64,000 nucleotides of DNA from Tubiluchus corallicola (taxonomy: Eukaryota; Priapulida; Priapulimorpha; Priapulimorphida; Tubiluchidae). The translations under genes and the position numbers were made by a program. The notes beneath the pieces are model-generated. The model was not told where the DNA came from. It did no database searches and worked only from the letters and a program-made list of their open reading frames with translations. Positions 9,845 through 24,800 of this stretch are shown piece after piece (the stretch's first letter is position 1; each line of letters opens with the position of its first letter). The DNA lies in assembly GCA_030141605.1 (NCBI GenBank), contig JAQGDQ010000019.1, forward strand, positions 928,001-992,000, in the 5' to 3' direction.

Positions 9845-12800
9845 GTGAGTTAGTTACAAAAATAATTTTTTATACAATTCGGCATTTTGCGAGCCAGAAT
9901 CCATTACTTAATGGCAAGGTCTGTTGAATTTGAATGGTTGTTGCAGGACCAGAATCTGTCTCATTTCAAGGCTATTCCTCTAAGATGAGAAACTTAGTCA
10001 GCAGAAGTATTTTGTGATATGTGGCCATTTCCATGCAGTTGTCAATGCATTTATCTATATTATGCTGGCCTGTTTGTCTCATATGCAGACACATGGCCAC
10101 AAGACTAATTTAAGAAGCAAAACATCATAAGTCGCGTTAGCGAAGACCGTTACCTTTGTTCTTAGTTCGGTCAAAGCCTGGTTTGTACCCCAATTATGTC
10201 TTCTGAAATTTGTTTTAAATTTAAGCTAGTTTCTCATTCATTCAGTCTTTGTATACTCCCGTATAAGAACAGTAGTGTACGTAATAACAATTGAAATTAC
10301 AAAGAAAGTTCAATATCAAAGTTAAAAAAATATATAAAAATATCTGCAAAAATTACGTAGAAGAATTATTCTGCAGTGTAGTGTGTAGTTTGAAGTGTGT
10401 ACTGCTTTTCAAAAGCATAGGATTTTTATGCTTAAAGTAATACATTGTAAAATCCAGGACAGTAAGTTTAAATACGGTTAGAGTGTTTTGGTCACTCGAG
10501 AAAAAAGGATCACCTGTGAAAAGGCTGAAAGCCCCAAACTTCAAAAGACCAGTAAATCCTAATAGCCAGATTAAGACTTTGTCTTAACTTGGAGTTTTGT
10601 CCTGTTAGTCCTTCAGCTCTCTGGGTTTTTTCTTTGGTGTGAAATCTAATTACTGAGTACCTGTTCTAGTTTCACTGTAATTTCGGCTTGGCTGGTTAGT
10701 CCTGTAATGACACTGTTCGCGAAAGTATCTATAATATCAGACTCCAGATAGAGTTAATGAGGATATGTGTAAAGTGAGCTGAAGCCTTCATTATAGGCGA
10801 GTATTCAATTACTAGGTGTTAGAAATGAGCTTGACACACAATGAAGTGACTAGGTCTAATTTTTGCCATGGTAAATAGGATGTCTCCCTATCTCTCTCTT
10901 TCTCTCCCCTTCAATTTCCACCTCATTTTGCCAATTCTTTTAATAGTTCCGTAAGTATAGCACACTCACAAGACATGAAGTTACCCAATTAAGTCTGCGT
11001 GATATTATTTTGAAAGCATTGAAACTCTGTGCCAGCAGTGACAATAACCAGCACCTCTATTATATAATTTCATGGTATTATAAAATTTGGTTTTGTCTAC
11101 GTTCTGTCGGAACCGGAAGTGCACAGCTTCCACCTGCATCCGCGAAATCTAATTAATTGCCACAGCCGAATCTTTCATTATGTCTATCACGTGCTCGTCA
11201 GAATCGACTGTGTGCTAATATGATTACTTCTATACAGAACTATTATGCCTGCCGAGTAGCGTGTGAAATAGCAAAACATTTTAATTAGTTTTAGTTTGTG
11301 AAGCTTTAGTCTTTTGATGAAGCCAAGTGCTTTTAACAACAATGTAGCTTCGTAGCACTGATAGCGGTGCCGTCGGTTGACTAATTTCATGAAAAGTGGT
11401 TTCTAACGCGCCTGCTTGTTTTTTTAACGAAAGCACGGTCCTGTGCATTAATTGATTAATGAATGCGCAGTTTCTCAGCTTAGCTATCCTTACCCTGAGA
11501 AAAACTTGCGTTCTAAAATGAGGAAGTTATGATTGTGACATAAGTTTCTATAATTGAGCCATATGCGCCAAAATCTGCTCTATTGCAGATCAGAGTCACT
11601 TATTCTAATAAAGTTTAACAGAGTTCCGATGTAGAGAAGTGGTCATGCATGATGTTATTATTCTTCTAAAAATGTCAAGGTTATCATAGCAAGAAAACGT
11701 GTGCCAACAGAAAAGTTCACGTAGAAGCAGATCTGAAGAAAGAAGCTAAAATTGTAATGCTCAGCCTACTTGATTTTCGCTTATAGTAACGTTCATTTGT
11801 GACCGACCTCTTATATGTCTCATCTCTCGCCATGAGCCTAAGTACATTGAGTCGATAGTACTACAATAACTACCTTGAGCAGCCAATAATATAAAGATTA
11901 GTTGTGATTCTCGTTTTTCGATCCCCTTCCTCTCCATTCCGTGACTAACCTGGGTTCGTCACCATGGTAACGGATCTTTACCTGCTCATTTCACTTGCAT
12001 TTTTGTCTTTACTTATTTAGCGTACCGTTTTCTTCATTCACATTGTATAAACTGGCAAAAGTGTGCATTCGTGTGCTGCAAAGATTTGACTCTGATGATA
12101 CATCAAATACATAAAGCTGGTTTATTTCACAAGCCAATTTGACGAATATGTGCTAGCATTTACCATTTATTTTAACTTGAGGAGTTGAGGTGCTCGTTTT
12201 TGCGCTGCCCGTCCAGTACCAATCTTTTATTGTAAGGTAATCGTTTTTGCACTGTTAAGGCCAGTTTTTTTGCTTATTTGCGCACTCCCGAACTCCACCT
12301 TTTTTGTGCTGCCCAGCAAAGATTCTTTAAAGTTAATTCTTCACTTAACATTCAGTTTTTTTATTTCCACAACTTCTTGCAACCTTTTCTTGTAGGATCT
12401 TGTAGGTTATTAGATAGTTAAAGTTTGGCCAGATATAAAACTCATTTCGCATTATCTGATGCAAGCACGAAACGGATTTTACCCTCTTATTGCTTCCGCG
12501 GTGTCCACCTATGATTAATAGCAAATTTAGTGTACCAAAATTGCTACTAAAATGAATTGGGATATTGCACTTGACACGTGAATAATTATAAAATTATATA
12601 ACATTTTATAGATTGGCCTTGCATTAGAAAAATGAAAATGTTTATTGCGCGATTTATGTAAAATGATTTCCAGGTTCACCTTCCAGATTGAAGGTTATAC
12701 TTGTATGCAGGCAATAATGCAAGTCTCAGGTGAAAAACGTGGCAGCGTAATACATGTAGCTATTATCAGAGTTTAAACGTAGCGGACATTACATTCTCTG

Positions 12801-15800
12801 CTATTATATAAGCTTTTCTATTTCAAATCTTCAAGTTTGTAGTCACTCTTAAGGAGCTCAGCATTGAGATAAAAGAGGTCGCTACAGACCTAAGGCTAGT
12901 GTGTACAATTTGCAATAATTAATTTGCGTAGTAATCAAAGTGTGAAATCGCCTATCATAATTTTTTTCCTACAATCCAAACCGAAAACCATGTAATGTAG
13001 GGTAATAAAAAATTGTTGTTATACGTGTGCGGTGTGAGTGCTATACTATAGCTGACCATTGATAGAAAATAACCATTGGGGATAGTCGAAACATTTGTAT
13101 CCTGCACAATTTCTAAATAAATGCCAGTAGGTTTGTTTATCACAATGGTGATGATTTTGTTTTTGTTAACACACTAGCCTCACGTATGTGTTTTGCGCCT
13201 TTTGTACTCTGCTTTATTAAATTTATAGTAGTTTTTTAGTTCAAAATTTCTTCTGTATTCGCAGTTCGTTTGGATAGTCATCAAAAATATAGTTTCACTT
13301 TGCCATGGTGACACATGTTTTTTTCTGTAAGTCGCGCGCATTGCTCATACTGGACCTAAACAAAGCTGAATTGTTCCTAGGCAAAATTTTTCAATTTGCT
13401 AAAAACTTCGTCGCCACCATAGCGAATACATTATTTAATTCAAAAATTCGTTTAACTTCTTATTACCACATGGAAGTAGACAAGTAAAAACAGAAGTGGT
13501 ATAATGGTGAATCATTGTTAGAGTTCGGAGTATGAACTGCGTGAGGCCCTGAACATAAAGCTGATTCTCAACTCAGGCTCTTACGCAGATCTTTACGTTT
13601 TAAATGCCACTGGATTTTATTAAACTAACGATCAAGGATTAAACTAAAATGATCAAGAATGAGAACAATAACGAATTGCCAAAAAATTTCATGTACAGAG
13701 ATTAAAGAGAATACCGTTTCAGAAGTATCAGATGAAACTAGGAGTAAACTCAACTCAGGGGTAGCAGAAATCGAAAATTTAACACTGGAATAACGTAAAA
13801 GAAACCACGGAGCAAAAGAAATGATTGGTAATCAACAAAAAAGGCAGATATAAGTCATCGTTAAGCAAACATGAAATTTTCAACAGAGCAGTCATTCTAA
13901 AAACAACGAAAATAAGTAGTGTTATAATTATGAATTTCATTTAATAGAAGAAATAGAATTTCGCAATAGAAAAAAATTGAGGAAACAACGTGCTCAGAAC
14001 TTCCGACAATGATTAAAAGATATTAGATGATTCAAGTAGATGTTACAGTGAGAAGTGCACACTATCCCTCATAAGAACTATATAGAGATAAATAAATATT
14101 TGTATTTATTTATCAATTTAGCACACTAATAATTAAACTAAGTTCGGAAACTAGTCTGCTTTGCTGTAGGCATAAATATATTATAAAAAACAATATTGGT
14201 ATTGAAGTACTGGATTTGTCAAGTTAGGCTTACATAATGAGTGGTAGCATTGTTATGTACACTGAATGTATAATAGTTTGTGTAAGATACTTATTTTATA
14301 TAAAAGAGACAGATTACCTTGCCTAGAAATGTATGGGCCTATTATGGGCCTATTTGAAAGAAACGGAGCTTTTTTTTTCAGTTCCATACCTGGATTCGGT
14401 TAACTAATCTGCTTTTATTTTTAAGGCTGCACATAAGATCGCGATAGTTTAACCAGGTCATTATCATTTCCTGGATCCTTGCAGAAATCCTGGTCAGTAT
14501 GGTATTGACTTCTTTGCAGGATGTTACGTTCTGCATTAATTAGAATCAAGGCGCAAAATATAGCAGCTAATTGCTGACTGCACACTGCACAGGATATGAT
14601 TACACAGCGTACATGAATTGACGCAGTAAGTCAAACGAACATGGCTTCTATAATGAGAAAGTTATCAGATTTATCACATCCTATTGTATCATTAATTACT
14701 GGTCCCGTGCATTTATGCATGAAGTCTTGTGTAGTAAATTAACCACAGATTTGGTTTCCATTTCTGCATAAAAAAATAAATAATAATTATTCACAATTAT
14801 GTTAGTATGCTGTTCTGTATGTTTTGAATTTGAGTTTTTTATTCGCCTTAAATTTTAAAACCATCTAGACTTCGTTTTGTTGCTATAATAGCATTTTCTG
14901 CTCAATTCGATGTGTGACATACATGCATATGCCATTTTACTAAGTGAGTAAGACATCCATTGTAACACACACTAAGTTTTAGGATCTGAAATTTGATGTT
15001 TTGAAGTTTTTTTATGAAGCTTTCATTATTATTACATTCAGTGCCATATAGTGACATTCAATACATGGTGACATCGAAATTGTTACTTCATACAGTAATA
15101 CATTATTAGGTTTTATACACTATCGTTGTCATAAAAGAATAATTGTATGCTGGAAAAGCAAAGGCTTGTAAAACTGTCATCTGCGAATTAGTCATTAACA
15201 AACTAAGGGTCTGTTTTATGATTAGCCAATCTTGTCCTCGTTTTATGACTATACTAACTAATTTATTGTTTTAAATCAGCCTTCAATTTGTAATGGACTG
15301 TGTCACAGCTCCCTGTATCTATGGTTTGCATAAAGGTACCGCCGTTGGCATTTGTTGGCATCACGAGACTTCATAGATTTGCAGGAAGTTATACTTGAGA
15401 GAGCATTGGTTGCTAAACTGGCCTCGCATTTTTAAGCTATTTTTATTAGCTGCTTGCTCATGTCTACAAAAGATACAATATACATAACAGGCATAATTGT
15501 GATGATGATGAAGTTGATATGGCATATGCATAGTAGTGTCTAGTTTGTTCGCTGGATTACTGCTGTGGTTACTTGTTTTGAGGGAAGATTTTTAGAATTT
15601 TGCCTGGCTAACGTCTATAGCATACGTAATGGGCGTATGATGAGATAGGGGTGCCTGGCATGATGGCATCAACAGATAGAGTGTGTCGTGTTTTAGAACG
15701 TAGAGGCACTCAACGACGAGAAGTGGTGTTAACAAGCCCTTAATTTCTTTACAAACCATCCACGTTCTTAGTGTATGCTACTAGTCTACTAGTACTAGTA

Positions 15801-18800
15801 CTACTCTTGATCTGAATAACTATTGTAAAATTGCTAAATGTGTTTGAGCATTACATATTCTAATATTATGTGTAGTTGTGTGCGATGTCGATGTTAAGGT
15901 GATCTTGCAAATGGGCATTTTCTATTGATGTCTGTTTGCTCGCCCGATCTGTTAAAGCGGATCCTGTATATCCACAAGGTTCGTTCTGTGTAATTTCTTC
16001 ACGTATAATATCAATACAATAGTTCCTGGATGGCGCACAGTAAGTTTGGTACAGGTAAATTTGGACATGGTAATTCTGGTGCAAGCGAATATTGTCACCA
16101 GGAAGATTTACTACTAGGAATTTTTGGTGCAGGGAAATTTTAGCACTGCGGACATTGGGTGCAAGGGAAAAGTGGTATTGGTAAATATAGTACTGGCGAA
16201 GTTTTGGTAAGCATTTTTCGTACAAATAAATCAGGTACAAGGCAAAAATGGTAAGCTTGTTGCTAGAAAAATCTAGTACTGGAGAAGTTTGGTAATAGGA
16301 AAATTTGATACAAAGGAAGTATCGTAAAAGGTAAGTTTGGTACTGCGAAAATAACTTACTCAAAAAAGTTATTGAGGTTCATATTGTTGCATTTGTTTTT
16401 ATTTGGTTTTTCGTTTGCTTGTTTGCCCGCTGTTTGTTATTTCATTCAGTGTCATTGTTCGTGTGTCTCTTGCCCACTCGTTTGTTATGATCATCATCAC
16501 CATTGCTGTCATCAATGTCACTTTATTGTTTTCCTGCTGTTGCTCTTGTCACTATTGCCATTACCATTGTTGTTGTTCTTTTCTGCTATTGTTATTGTTG
16601 TTGCTCTTATTGTCAATGTAACTGTCATTGTTGGTGCTGCTGTTGTTGGTGTTTTTGTATGTTTGTTTCTTGCATGATTTTTTTCTTGTGCTCATCATGA
16701 TTATTGCTGTCATAGGTACATTTGTTGTTTTATTGCTGTTGCTATTATTTGTTGTTTGCTGCTGCTATTGTTGTCATTGTTATTGTTGTTATCATTGTTG
16801 CTATTGCTGCTGTTCTTGTTGCTGTTGTTTTGCATGAAGAGTTTTACACTTAGAATCTTGAGTATAAAACTCTGTCTGCCTAGTGTGCGACCATTGAGAA
16901 ATATTGTTATTGAGGTTCTACTGAATTCATTGGATCTGAATATCATCAGGTACAGAATGTGAACATTTCTTATCGACAGCATACATCAATATTTTGAAAG
17001 CTAGGTCATTGTTCTTGCAGTTGACATACAGTAGAAACAATAGGGTCATCTGTACACTGCCTTGTGGAACCCTAGAGAGAGCAGGAGATGTAGCTGATGC
17101 TTCACTCTGAATCTCCACAAACTGGTACGATCCGTAAGTCAACTAGCAACCCGGTTAAGTAACTTTTCTGCTATACCAAATGTTTAATCATCTATCTTGC
17201 ATGTGGTACATTGCCGAAAGTTTTGGCTAGACATACTAAATCGACAGGCATTCCTTGGTCAAGCTTTGAGAAGACAACTTCCAAAAAGTATGCTATAATG
17301 TACTAATTCGCTGTCAGGCTTCTAGGTATTGCATTATTTGATTAGCCATCAGTCACTCAGGGACTTTACCAATAATACTAGTAATAGCGATAGTCTATAA
17401 CTTGTTGGTAAGCTTCTTGCTCAAGCTTTCTGTGGATTAGACTGATTCTAGACAGCTTCCACTCAATAGGTACAACACCATTTTCAAATTATTTCTTTAG
17501 CTACTGAGCAGTCTTGATCAAAATCAGAAGATGGATCTGAATGACACAGTTTGCTGGTACAAGTTGATACATCTAGTGTCAAGTTCTACAGTCGACATCA
17601 CAGATAAATCTTCCCTAGTATATACACTAAAGAATTGTGCATTGAGTATGTCGACCATTTTGACTGAGTCAGTGATTAATTTTTGTTTTTCTAGAATGAT
17701 CTGGAGTCACGTAGAATGTTTTCAACAAGTTTGCCAGATGACCTGCTTTAAAGTAGTTAAATCTTTGTTTTGCACTAAATTGTATCAAAGAATTGCAAAG
17801 CCAATTCTAAGCAATGATTGCATGGCCTGGTATTCCAAGGCATTCTAGGGCCTCAAAATCAGAAACAATAAGTGAATCATTTAAAAAGACCAAGTAAAGA
17901 TTGTTTGACGCAGTTCTGGTATGTCAGTGTGTTGAGTGAGAAATGAGTCAATAAATTTACAATTGCCTGTGAGCGTAGTCCATTTTGCGCATGTAATAAA
18001 CCACCAAAATTCTTATGAGCTTGTTCGGTGTTGATCTTTCCTGAAATTAGAGCTGGGAGCTTTGTAAATAACTCCCACAGTCAGCTTCTGTTCGTGTTTT
18101 AGATGCATGTTTCCACTTGGAAATTCCTCAAGTTTGGTGAAACAAGTTGTCGACTAGGTAATGACATTATCTCTTGAAAACATCAAGAGCCATTATGATA
18201 CAAGCCACCGCAATTTTTGGTTAGTTTGTATAAGGCAAGTTGACTAATGAATCATCTACTGCGCCGTGTCCTAATAATTCAGTAATGAATACGACATGTG
18301 CCTGTAGCAAAGCAATATATGAATTCAAGTCAGAAAGCTGGTTAAAAATAGTTCAAGTATTGCAGTACAGAATGATTAGCATCTGGTTAGCCGTAAGTTC
18401 AGTTGTGGTGCAGGTACTTGTGTACAAGTATCATTTGACGATAATACCTTAAACAACTTATTACTTTTCCATAGTAACTTTCCAGTAATAATAATTAATA
18501 CGCAGCCTAATAACAAGTCTGTAGTTGACAAAATAACTGGTAACAGACCTAATATGCACAATATCATACACAATTTGGGAGTACACAATCACAGTAAACT
18601 TACAGTTTTTGCACGCACATCTTAACCCTAACGTAACCAAAAAATAATAGAAACTCTGACTCGGTCTGATGCGTGTGTATTCCTACAGTGTATTCATACT
18701 AGGTAATAGTGCAACTACATTAAATACGAAGGTATATTTGACTGATGTTAAAAAATAAATAGTTAGAGATTTGGAAAACAAGTTGTCTTTTCCAGTGCTG

Positions 18801-21800
18801 CAAAAAAAACAAATCTGATTAAGAAATGCCAAATTCTATGAGGTCAAGAAGCGATCTCTCTCATAGACGTTGGCTTATTCAGTCTGACTAGAAATAATTA
18901 AGTGATCAATATGTGTGCTTATTGAGAGAGATTTGTTGCTCATTACTACTATAAATGGATGAAGGGACGAACCTTGAAAACTGCCTTCGGATGGGTTTAT
19001 CTGCTAGGTCTAATCCTACCTTAATCTTCGAATATGCAATGATGAGGAATTGCAGTCCAGGATATAGAGTTTTGAACTGTATAAAAAATAAAGACATCAA
19101 AAATAGCATGAATGCGTATAACTCAAAGAAATAGAACTAACAAGAACAAAACTGAGGAATTTCATATAACTCACGAAGAAGATTAGTCGTGAAGACAATG
19201 CAAGCTTGCAAATATCTGGAAATCCTATTAAAGATGTACCAGGTATCCAGAGATTTAGTTTTAATCCCTTATTCTAAATTGGTAAAAAGTAAAAATATGA
19301 TCACTTGCAGAAAGTACTGCTGCCTAATTCTTTCTTAAATGTAACTCCTTTGTATCTAGTTTACTATGTTCCTTGATTAAGTTCAGATTTAGGAATCTTC
19401 TCTTACTAGGTTTTTCGGAAAATTTAAGTCAATGCTGGCAATAAACTATTATAACTAATCATGGGCAAAACTGAAACAAGTGACAAACTGGCCTAATAGG
19501 CCAAGTTACTATTTCACTTGGTTTTAACTCGCTGTCATTTTACAACTTGTAAAGAGTGTCAAGCAGTACTAATACACGTAAGTTAGACTGAACAGTTTTT
19601 GATAAAATGGATTTAATTATTCCTATCTTTTATTCTTTCTCTTGTTAAGTGAAGAGGTCATTCCTATATTGTATTTTCTGAAGTATGGTTTAACTGTGCT
19701 TACATTAGTTAAGGTTAAGCCGCTTTGTTATTGTAATAACGAATATATTCTTATTCTTTCAGGATCCGAAACTCAGGGAGGCTTGTAACATGGGAACGCT
19801 TGATGTCCCACTCGAAGACAAAACAGTCACTGTTGTCTATGGAGCAGACTATGTAAATCAAGAGTTTATCAACTTTGTGTCCAACTCTGCGGAGACAGCT
19901 CAGTTCTGGTCTACCGAGTTATTCAAAATGGCTCATAACCTACTAGCAAATAATTCTAATGCTATGCACTACATTGAAAGGGCGCACACCAAGTTGTGTA
20001 CCTTGGCATCAACTGATGGTCGTGTTCACGTAAAAAAGTAAGTAGAATGTTCTGTTTCAAAATTATTGGCTGTGGGAAAAATTGCTTTTTGCTAATAAAG
20101 AGTACTAACAAAACTTTGAGTTATATGCATGTACTGTGAGTATATGCATCTAAAATTCTAAAGATTTTATGTATCGTTCCTTCATCAAACTTGGGCTTCT
20201 TTTTGTGATAATGAGATCGACTATTTTTAAATTTTCAATGAAGCAGCTCTGCTTGAATGAGCTGCCGAGGAGGTGTAACATAATTGAATAATAGTGAAAA
20301 AAATAAATATATCTACATTGTACACATGCAGATGATTATAAAAGTAACATGAAAGTGACTTGATTACTAAACTAATTAAACATCCTTGTGACAACTGGAC
20401 TTTACAATAACCAGCTTCTCTAGCTTGTTTTAATATGAAGAAATTAACAAAACTATTCTTTTCTTACAAGCTTGGTTGGAAACATTTGGAAATATGTGTG
20501 AACCACTACTTTTCTGTTTCATTTTTGAGATTGGCATTAGACTGAAAATCTGCTAAAACTCTTAAGTGGGAATTTGGCCATCCTGTACTATATATTTTTA
20601 GTAAAATGGGTCAGATGCTTAAGATCTTTTTTGATGATGTTCATAAAAAATATTTTACTAACTGCATTCAAAGAAAAGTAAATATAAGAAGAATACCATT
20701 TATTACACTTTTACAAAAGAAAAATCTCTATATAGACCTATAAGCCTAAACTGATAAAACTTAAGATTTATCAAAGAAACAACAACACATCACAGCTACT
20801 TTGTTAACAAAAAAAGACGCAGAAAAATTTGAACAAAACACGTCGAGATCTCGCATTTAGTTTAGCACCCAGTGTGGAAGAGCAGATCTGAATTTTCATG
20901 CACAAATATAAATTAGTTGCTGCTCCAGTTTTTCTGATTGGCTCTGTTATGCTAATATACATCCAGTAACGTCCTTGCACAATTGGCATATGTTACTACT
21001 ACGATAATGGGAAAGATCTGTACTGCATCACTATTTGTTTGTAGTTTAAATATACATTTCATAAATATAGTTGAACTTTTTTTAAAAAAATTAACTAATC
21101 GTGAACATTTTTTGAAATTTGTGAAACTGTGAACATTAGGTAAATAGCTCCATTTAAGAATAGTTGTGAACGAATATGTATATTGTGAAAGTGCTAGTTT
21201 GAATGCTAGTGTTTCATTTTTTAAATTAAATTTCATTGTCTCATTTACAGATTTGCATCCACCGTACAATTATTTCGAAATTTTTGTGGTTTATCATCAA
21301 GCTGGTGACCCCAATGACAATGTACTATCAGTGCATTCAGACTAGCGAGCTTTCTTGCCAAGTTCCTCACAAGCATGTTCAGACTAGAGAGTAAAACTTG
21401 GTGCGAGTGACTTTCCGACAGTAAGCGCGAGCTGACAGTCAATTCTCTATTCACTGAGAGAATTGTTGAAAGTAGATCAGGTATTCACACTAGATAGTGA
21501 CTGGCAGGAAATGAACTTATAGCAACTGTCGGAGAGTTTGCAATAACTTGCCATCAGTAACTCGCAAAGCTGTTCACACTGTGCAGTTTCTACCAGAGAG
21601 AAAACTTGCTAGTTTGTATGCGCCTTATAACTTTGTTGTATTGTCTATGTCTGAGAGTAATTCCATTGCCTGTGTGAGCGGCAAGGATAAAATTTACTGC
21701 TCATTCAAAATATTGATCAGTAAAGTTTTATATCAAGACATGTTTTACATTAATAATTTATTCGCCCTCGATTTCTGCGAATTTTCTGCTGTGCCGAGTG

Positions 21801-24800
21801 TTGAATAATAATTATGATCAATTATTTCTAAGTCCTCTGACAAGGTGACATCCCGAGATGATTTTGTTGCTTATTCACCCAAGTTTTTACTTTTCCATTA
21901 TTTGCACCTTTGCATCATTTTTGGTAAAAGCGATGATGTGAGATTAATTTTTTTTTTTGAATTTGCAAAATTTCTGATTATGTTGTTAGTATTCCTTCCT
22001 TACAGTACACTCGCAACTTTTGTTTTCATCAGTTAAAAGTAAATTGTGTAATTTGTGATTTGTTATCACTCCTGCGGACCTGCAATCCTATGATGTTATG
22101 GTTACTGCAGGTTGATTTTTTCAATATTTATTAAATGTTACTATTATATATTGAATGTGCTTAATATTAGGAAAAATTTTTATTTGCAGCATTGTCCGAA
22201 TGATTGCACAAAACAAGGATGACCGCAAGAGGGTAGAGAAAGCATTGGAGCAGGCTGGATTACCTGCAGGAAAAGTAAACTACATTTATTTTTCTGCAGT
22301 CATGTACCTAAACTCATTTCCTTTTATAGTTGTACACTTTTACTGTGTAGCATTTTTTCTTTTATTGGAACGTAAGCATTAAGTAATGAGTGATGATGCA
22401 AAATCTGCATTTTCTAGAAGAACATATTAATTTGACAAAGTAATAAGTGCTAAATTCTCTGCTGACAGTTTTCTCAGTGCAATGTTTGTGTGGTAAGTTG
22501 CTCGCACAGATAGTTACCTGCTACAATCTAACCAAAGATGTTAGAAAGTCTCTTATAATAAGTCTTGATTCCAGTCCCAAGTCAATAGCATCAAGTCTCT
22601 GACAAGTCTTTAACAAGTCCCACGTCAAGTTTCAAGCTTTTTGGTTCAAGTGTTAAGTCCAATATTGCCTAATATTACTCTGAGGTTATAGATTAAATAT
22701 AAGCTTTTATGCGTAATGGTATGCATCCAATTTAAAAAATATATAAAAATAGAAGAGAAGTAATTAAATATTTGTTCAAATTTGAGTTCACATTCAAATT
22801 TTCAAGTTTACAACTAAAGTATTAAATTTATTTATAATTGTTTAAGCTCCATACAAGCAACATCTTTAAAGCAGCCAAGGTGGTGCGGTATTTGTTGCAA
22901 CAATCAATGCTAAATCATATGATAAATCAATAAAACAATGATTTATTCAAATACAGACTGACTGTTAAAATGTGCTGTTGCACTTTAAATAGAAAAATCG
23001 AGTGCGATATTATTTTTTTCACTCATATGATGTGGCCTCTCGACTGAGGCACTAGTTTGTCAGAACTGCTAACACTCTAACTGCAACCTGATACGACATG
23101 AAGCGAATTGCCGTATTACTTATATTGAATAACGTAGATGATTTTAAAAGGATTAAAGATACTCTTTGAAGTATTATTTGAATATATTATATTCAAAATA
23201 TTATATATTAAATACTAAAAATATTATTTGAAGTGCAAATAAACTATAGAACATATACAGTAAAAACTATGAAGTGACTTGAGTCAAGTCTCACGGAGTT
23301 CGAGTTTCAAGGAACTCGAATTTAAGTCTCGAGTCCCAAGTCACCAACTCTGCAATCTGCCATAACTAGTTAGTTGATTATTTGATTAATTCTTTACATA
23401 ATTACAGTGCTGATTGTATGCCCAAAATGTCATAGTTATCCTATATGAATTTACATACTAATTTATTCTAGTATGATTAGATTAAATTACATTAACAGCT
23501 TATTCCTGCTTAACTACGCATAAAAAACAGTATAAAACATACAATTAAAACATTTACAATAACTGAAACTTGTTCACTAAAATAATACTGAAATTACTAA
23601 TGTACAAAAATGAGAATAAAAACTTATAAAATATACATGTATGTATTGTATAAGCTCTTTAAGATCACTCATAAAGTATATATGGTGATCTCTTTATTAA
23701 GCTCTAGTTGTTTCAAAATTTGCTTATCACATTTACATCTTCTCTTGTAGCATAGTATAGTAACGTTAAGCAGTTAAACCTGACCTAATTGGTTTTGCAT
23801 TATCGTTCTAGAATGACTCTATTGCCATAGAGAAATTTACATTTGAAGCTTTTTTCCGATTTTACAAACATCTTACTGGACGAGTAGAAATGCACCAAAT
23901 TTTTCGAGAAATGTAAGTACATTTATGGTCACCATCTACTTCCAAATTTGTTCTATTTGCGAGTTATTTGAATTTTGTTTTGTGTTATATTTTTTAGTTA
24001 TCAAAACATCCTATAATTTTTTTTAACTTAGCATTTCTAAGTGCTAGAATTAGACTAAAATCTCTTCTGATAAATATGCCAGTATTACATAATAATTACA
24101 AAATGCATAGCCTAATTTATTTCAATGGTGCATTTTTTGTATACAGTTCCTCTGTCTGATTTAATTTATGCAATCCAGAATTGCAAAATATAGGTAATTA
24201 AAGTCCCTCAAAATTTAAATCTAGTTAATTAAAAACTAATACTATTCTATGCATTATTTGGGGAGATCTGTTTGTAAAACCGAGGAAACGCTACAAACTC
24301 CTTTAATCTTCTTGTATGGTATCATTTGCAGTTATTCCTGTAGCTGGCATTGTAGAGCTTAACACTTATTGAAAACGCTTCTCAAAAATAAAGAAAATCG
24401 TATTAATTTAAATAACGTAAATAAATGAATTGGCAGGCACCTCAAATTACGTGTTGTTGTCGTTTTTATGTTGGTAATCACTTGAGAGTTCTTACTTATC
24501 GCCATGCTTTTTGCTAACCAAATGTAATTTTTTGGCTAGTGTTTTCCCTCTAGAAGTTGTTGATTCGGGTTGTCATTTTTAAAAGTTGCATTGCATGTAC
24601 AATTCTCCATATATTATTTATACTACTACATTGTTGAAAACGACATTATTCCTCTTAACTTAAGTGTTATTATTGGATACTTCAAGGTTATTTACCTTTA
24701 TGCAACATGAACCTGAATTTATCAACCATGTAGAAGTTTGTGGTGTGTGATGCTGAATATAAGGAGATGATATTCATTTGATGTTTCATTTGCATTTATG

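Larger units (their letters stand above)
9845..19762 (+). other. 9.9-kb PLCB intron
   Basis: The longest intron of the gene. It holds a degenerate 15-bp array (16038-16352), a TTG-type triplet tract (16500-16836) and a reverse-oriented LINE remnant (16940-17850), listed separately. I see no gene in the rest. Confidence 0.8.

Noticed and set aside
15866-16363. 165-codon - strand frame over the 15-bp array
   Set aside because: The repeat unit itself is open in this frame and gives repeated Tyr-rich text; no gene features.
16372-16982. Leu/Cys/Val-rich frames looking like membrane proteins
   Set aside because: They arise from the TTG-type triplet tract.
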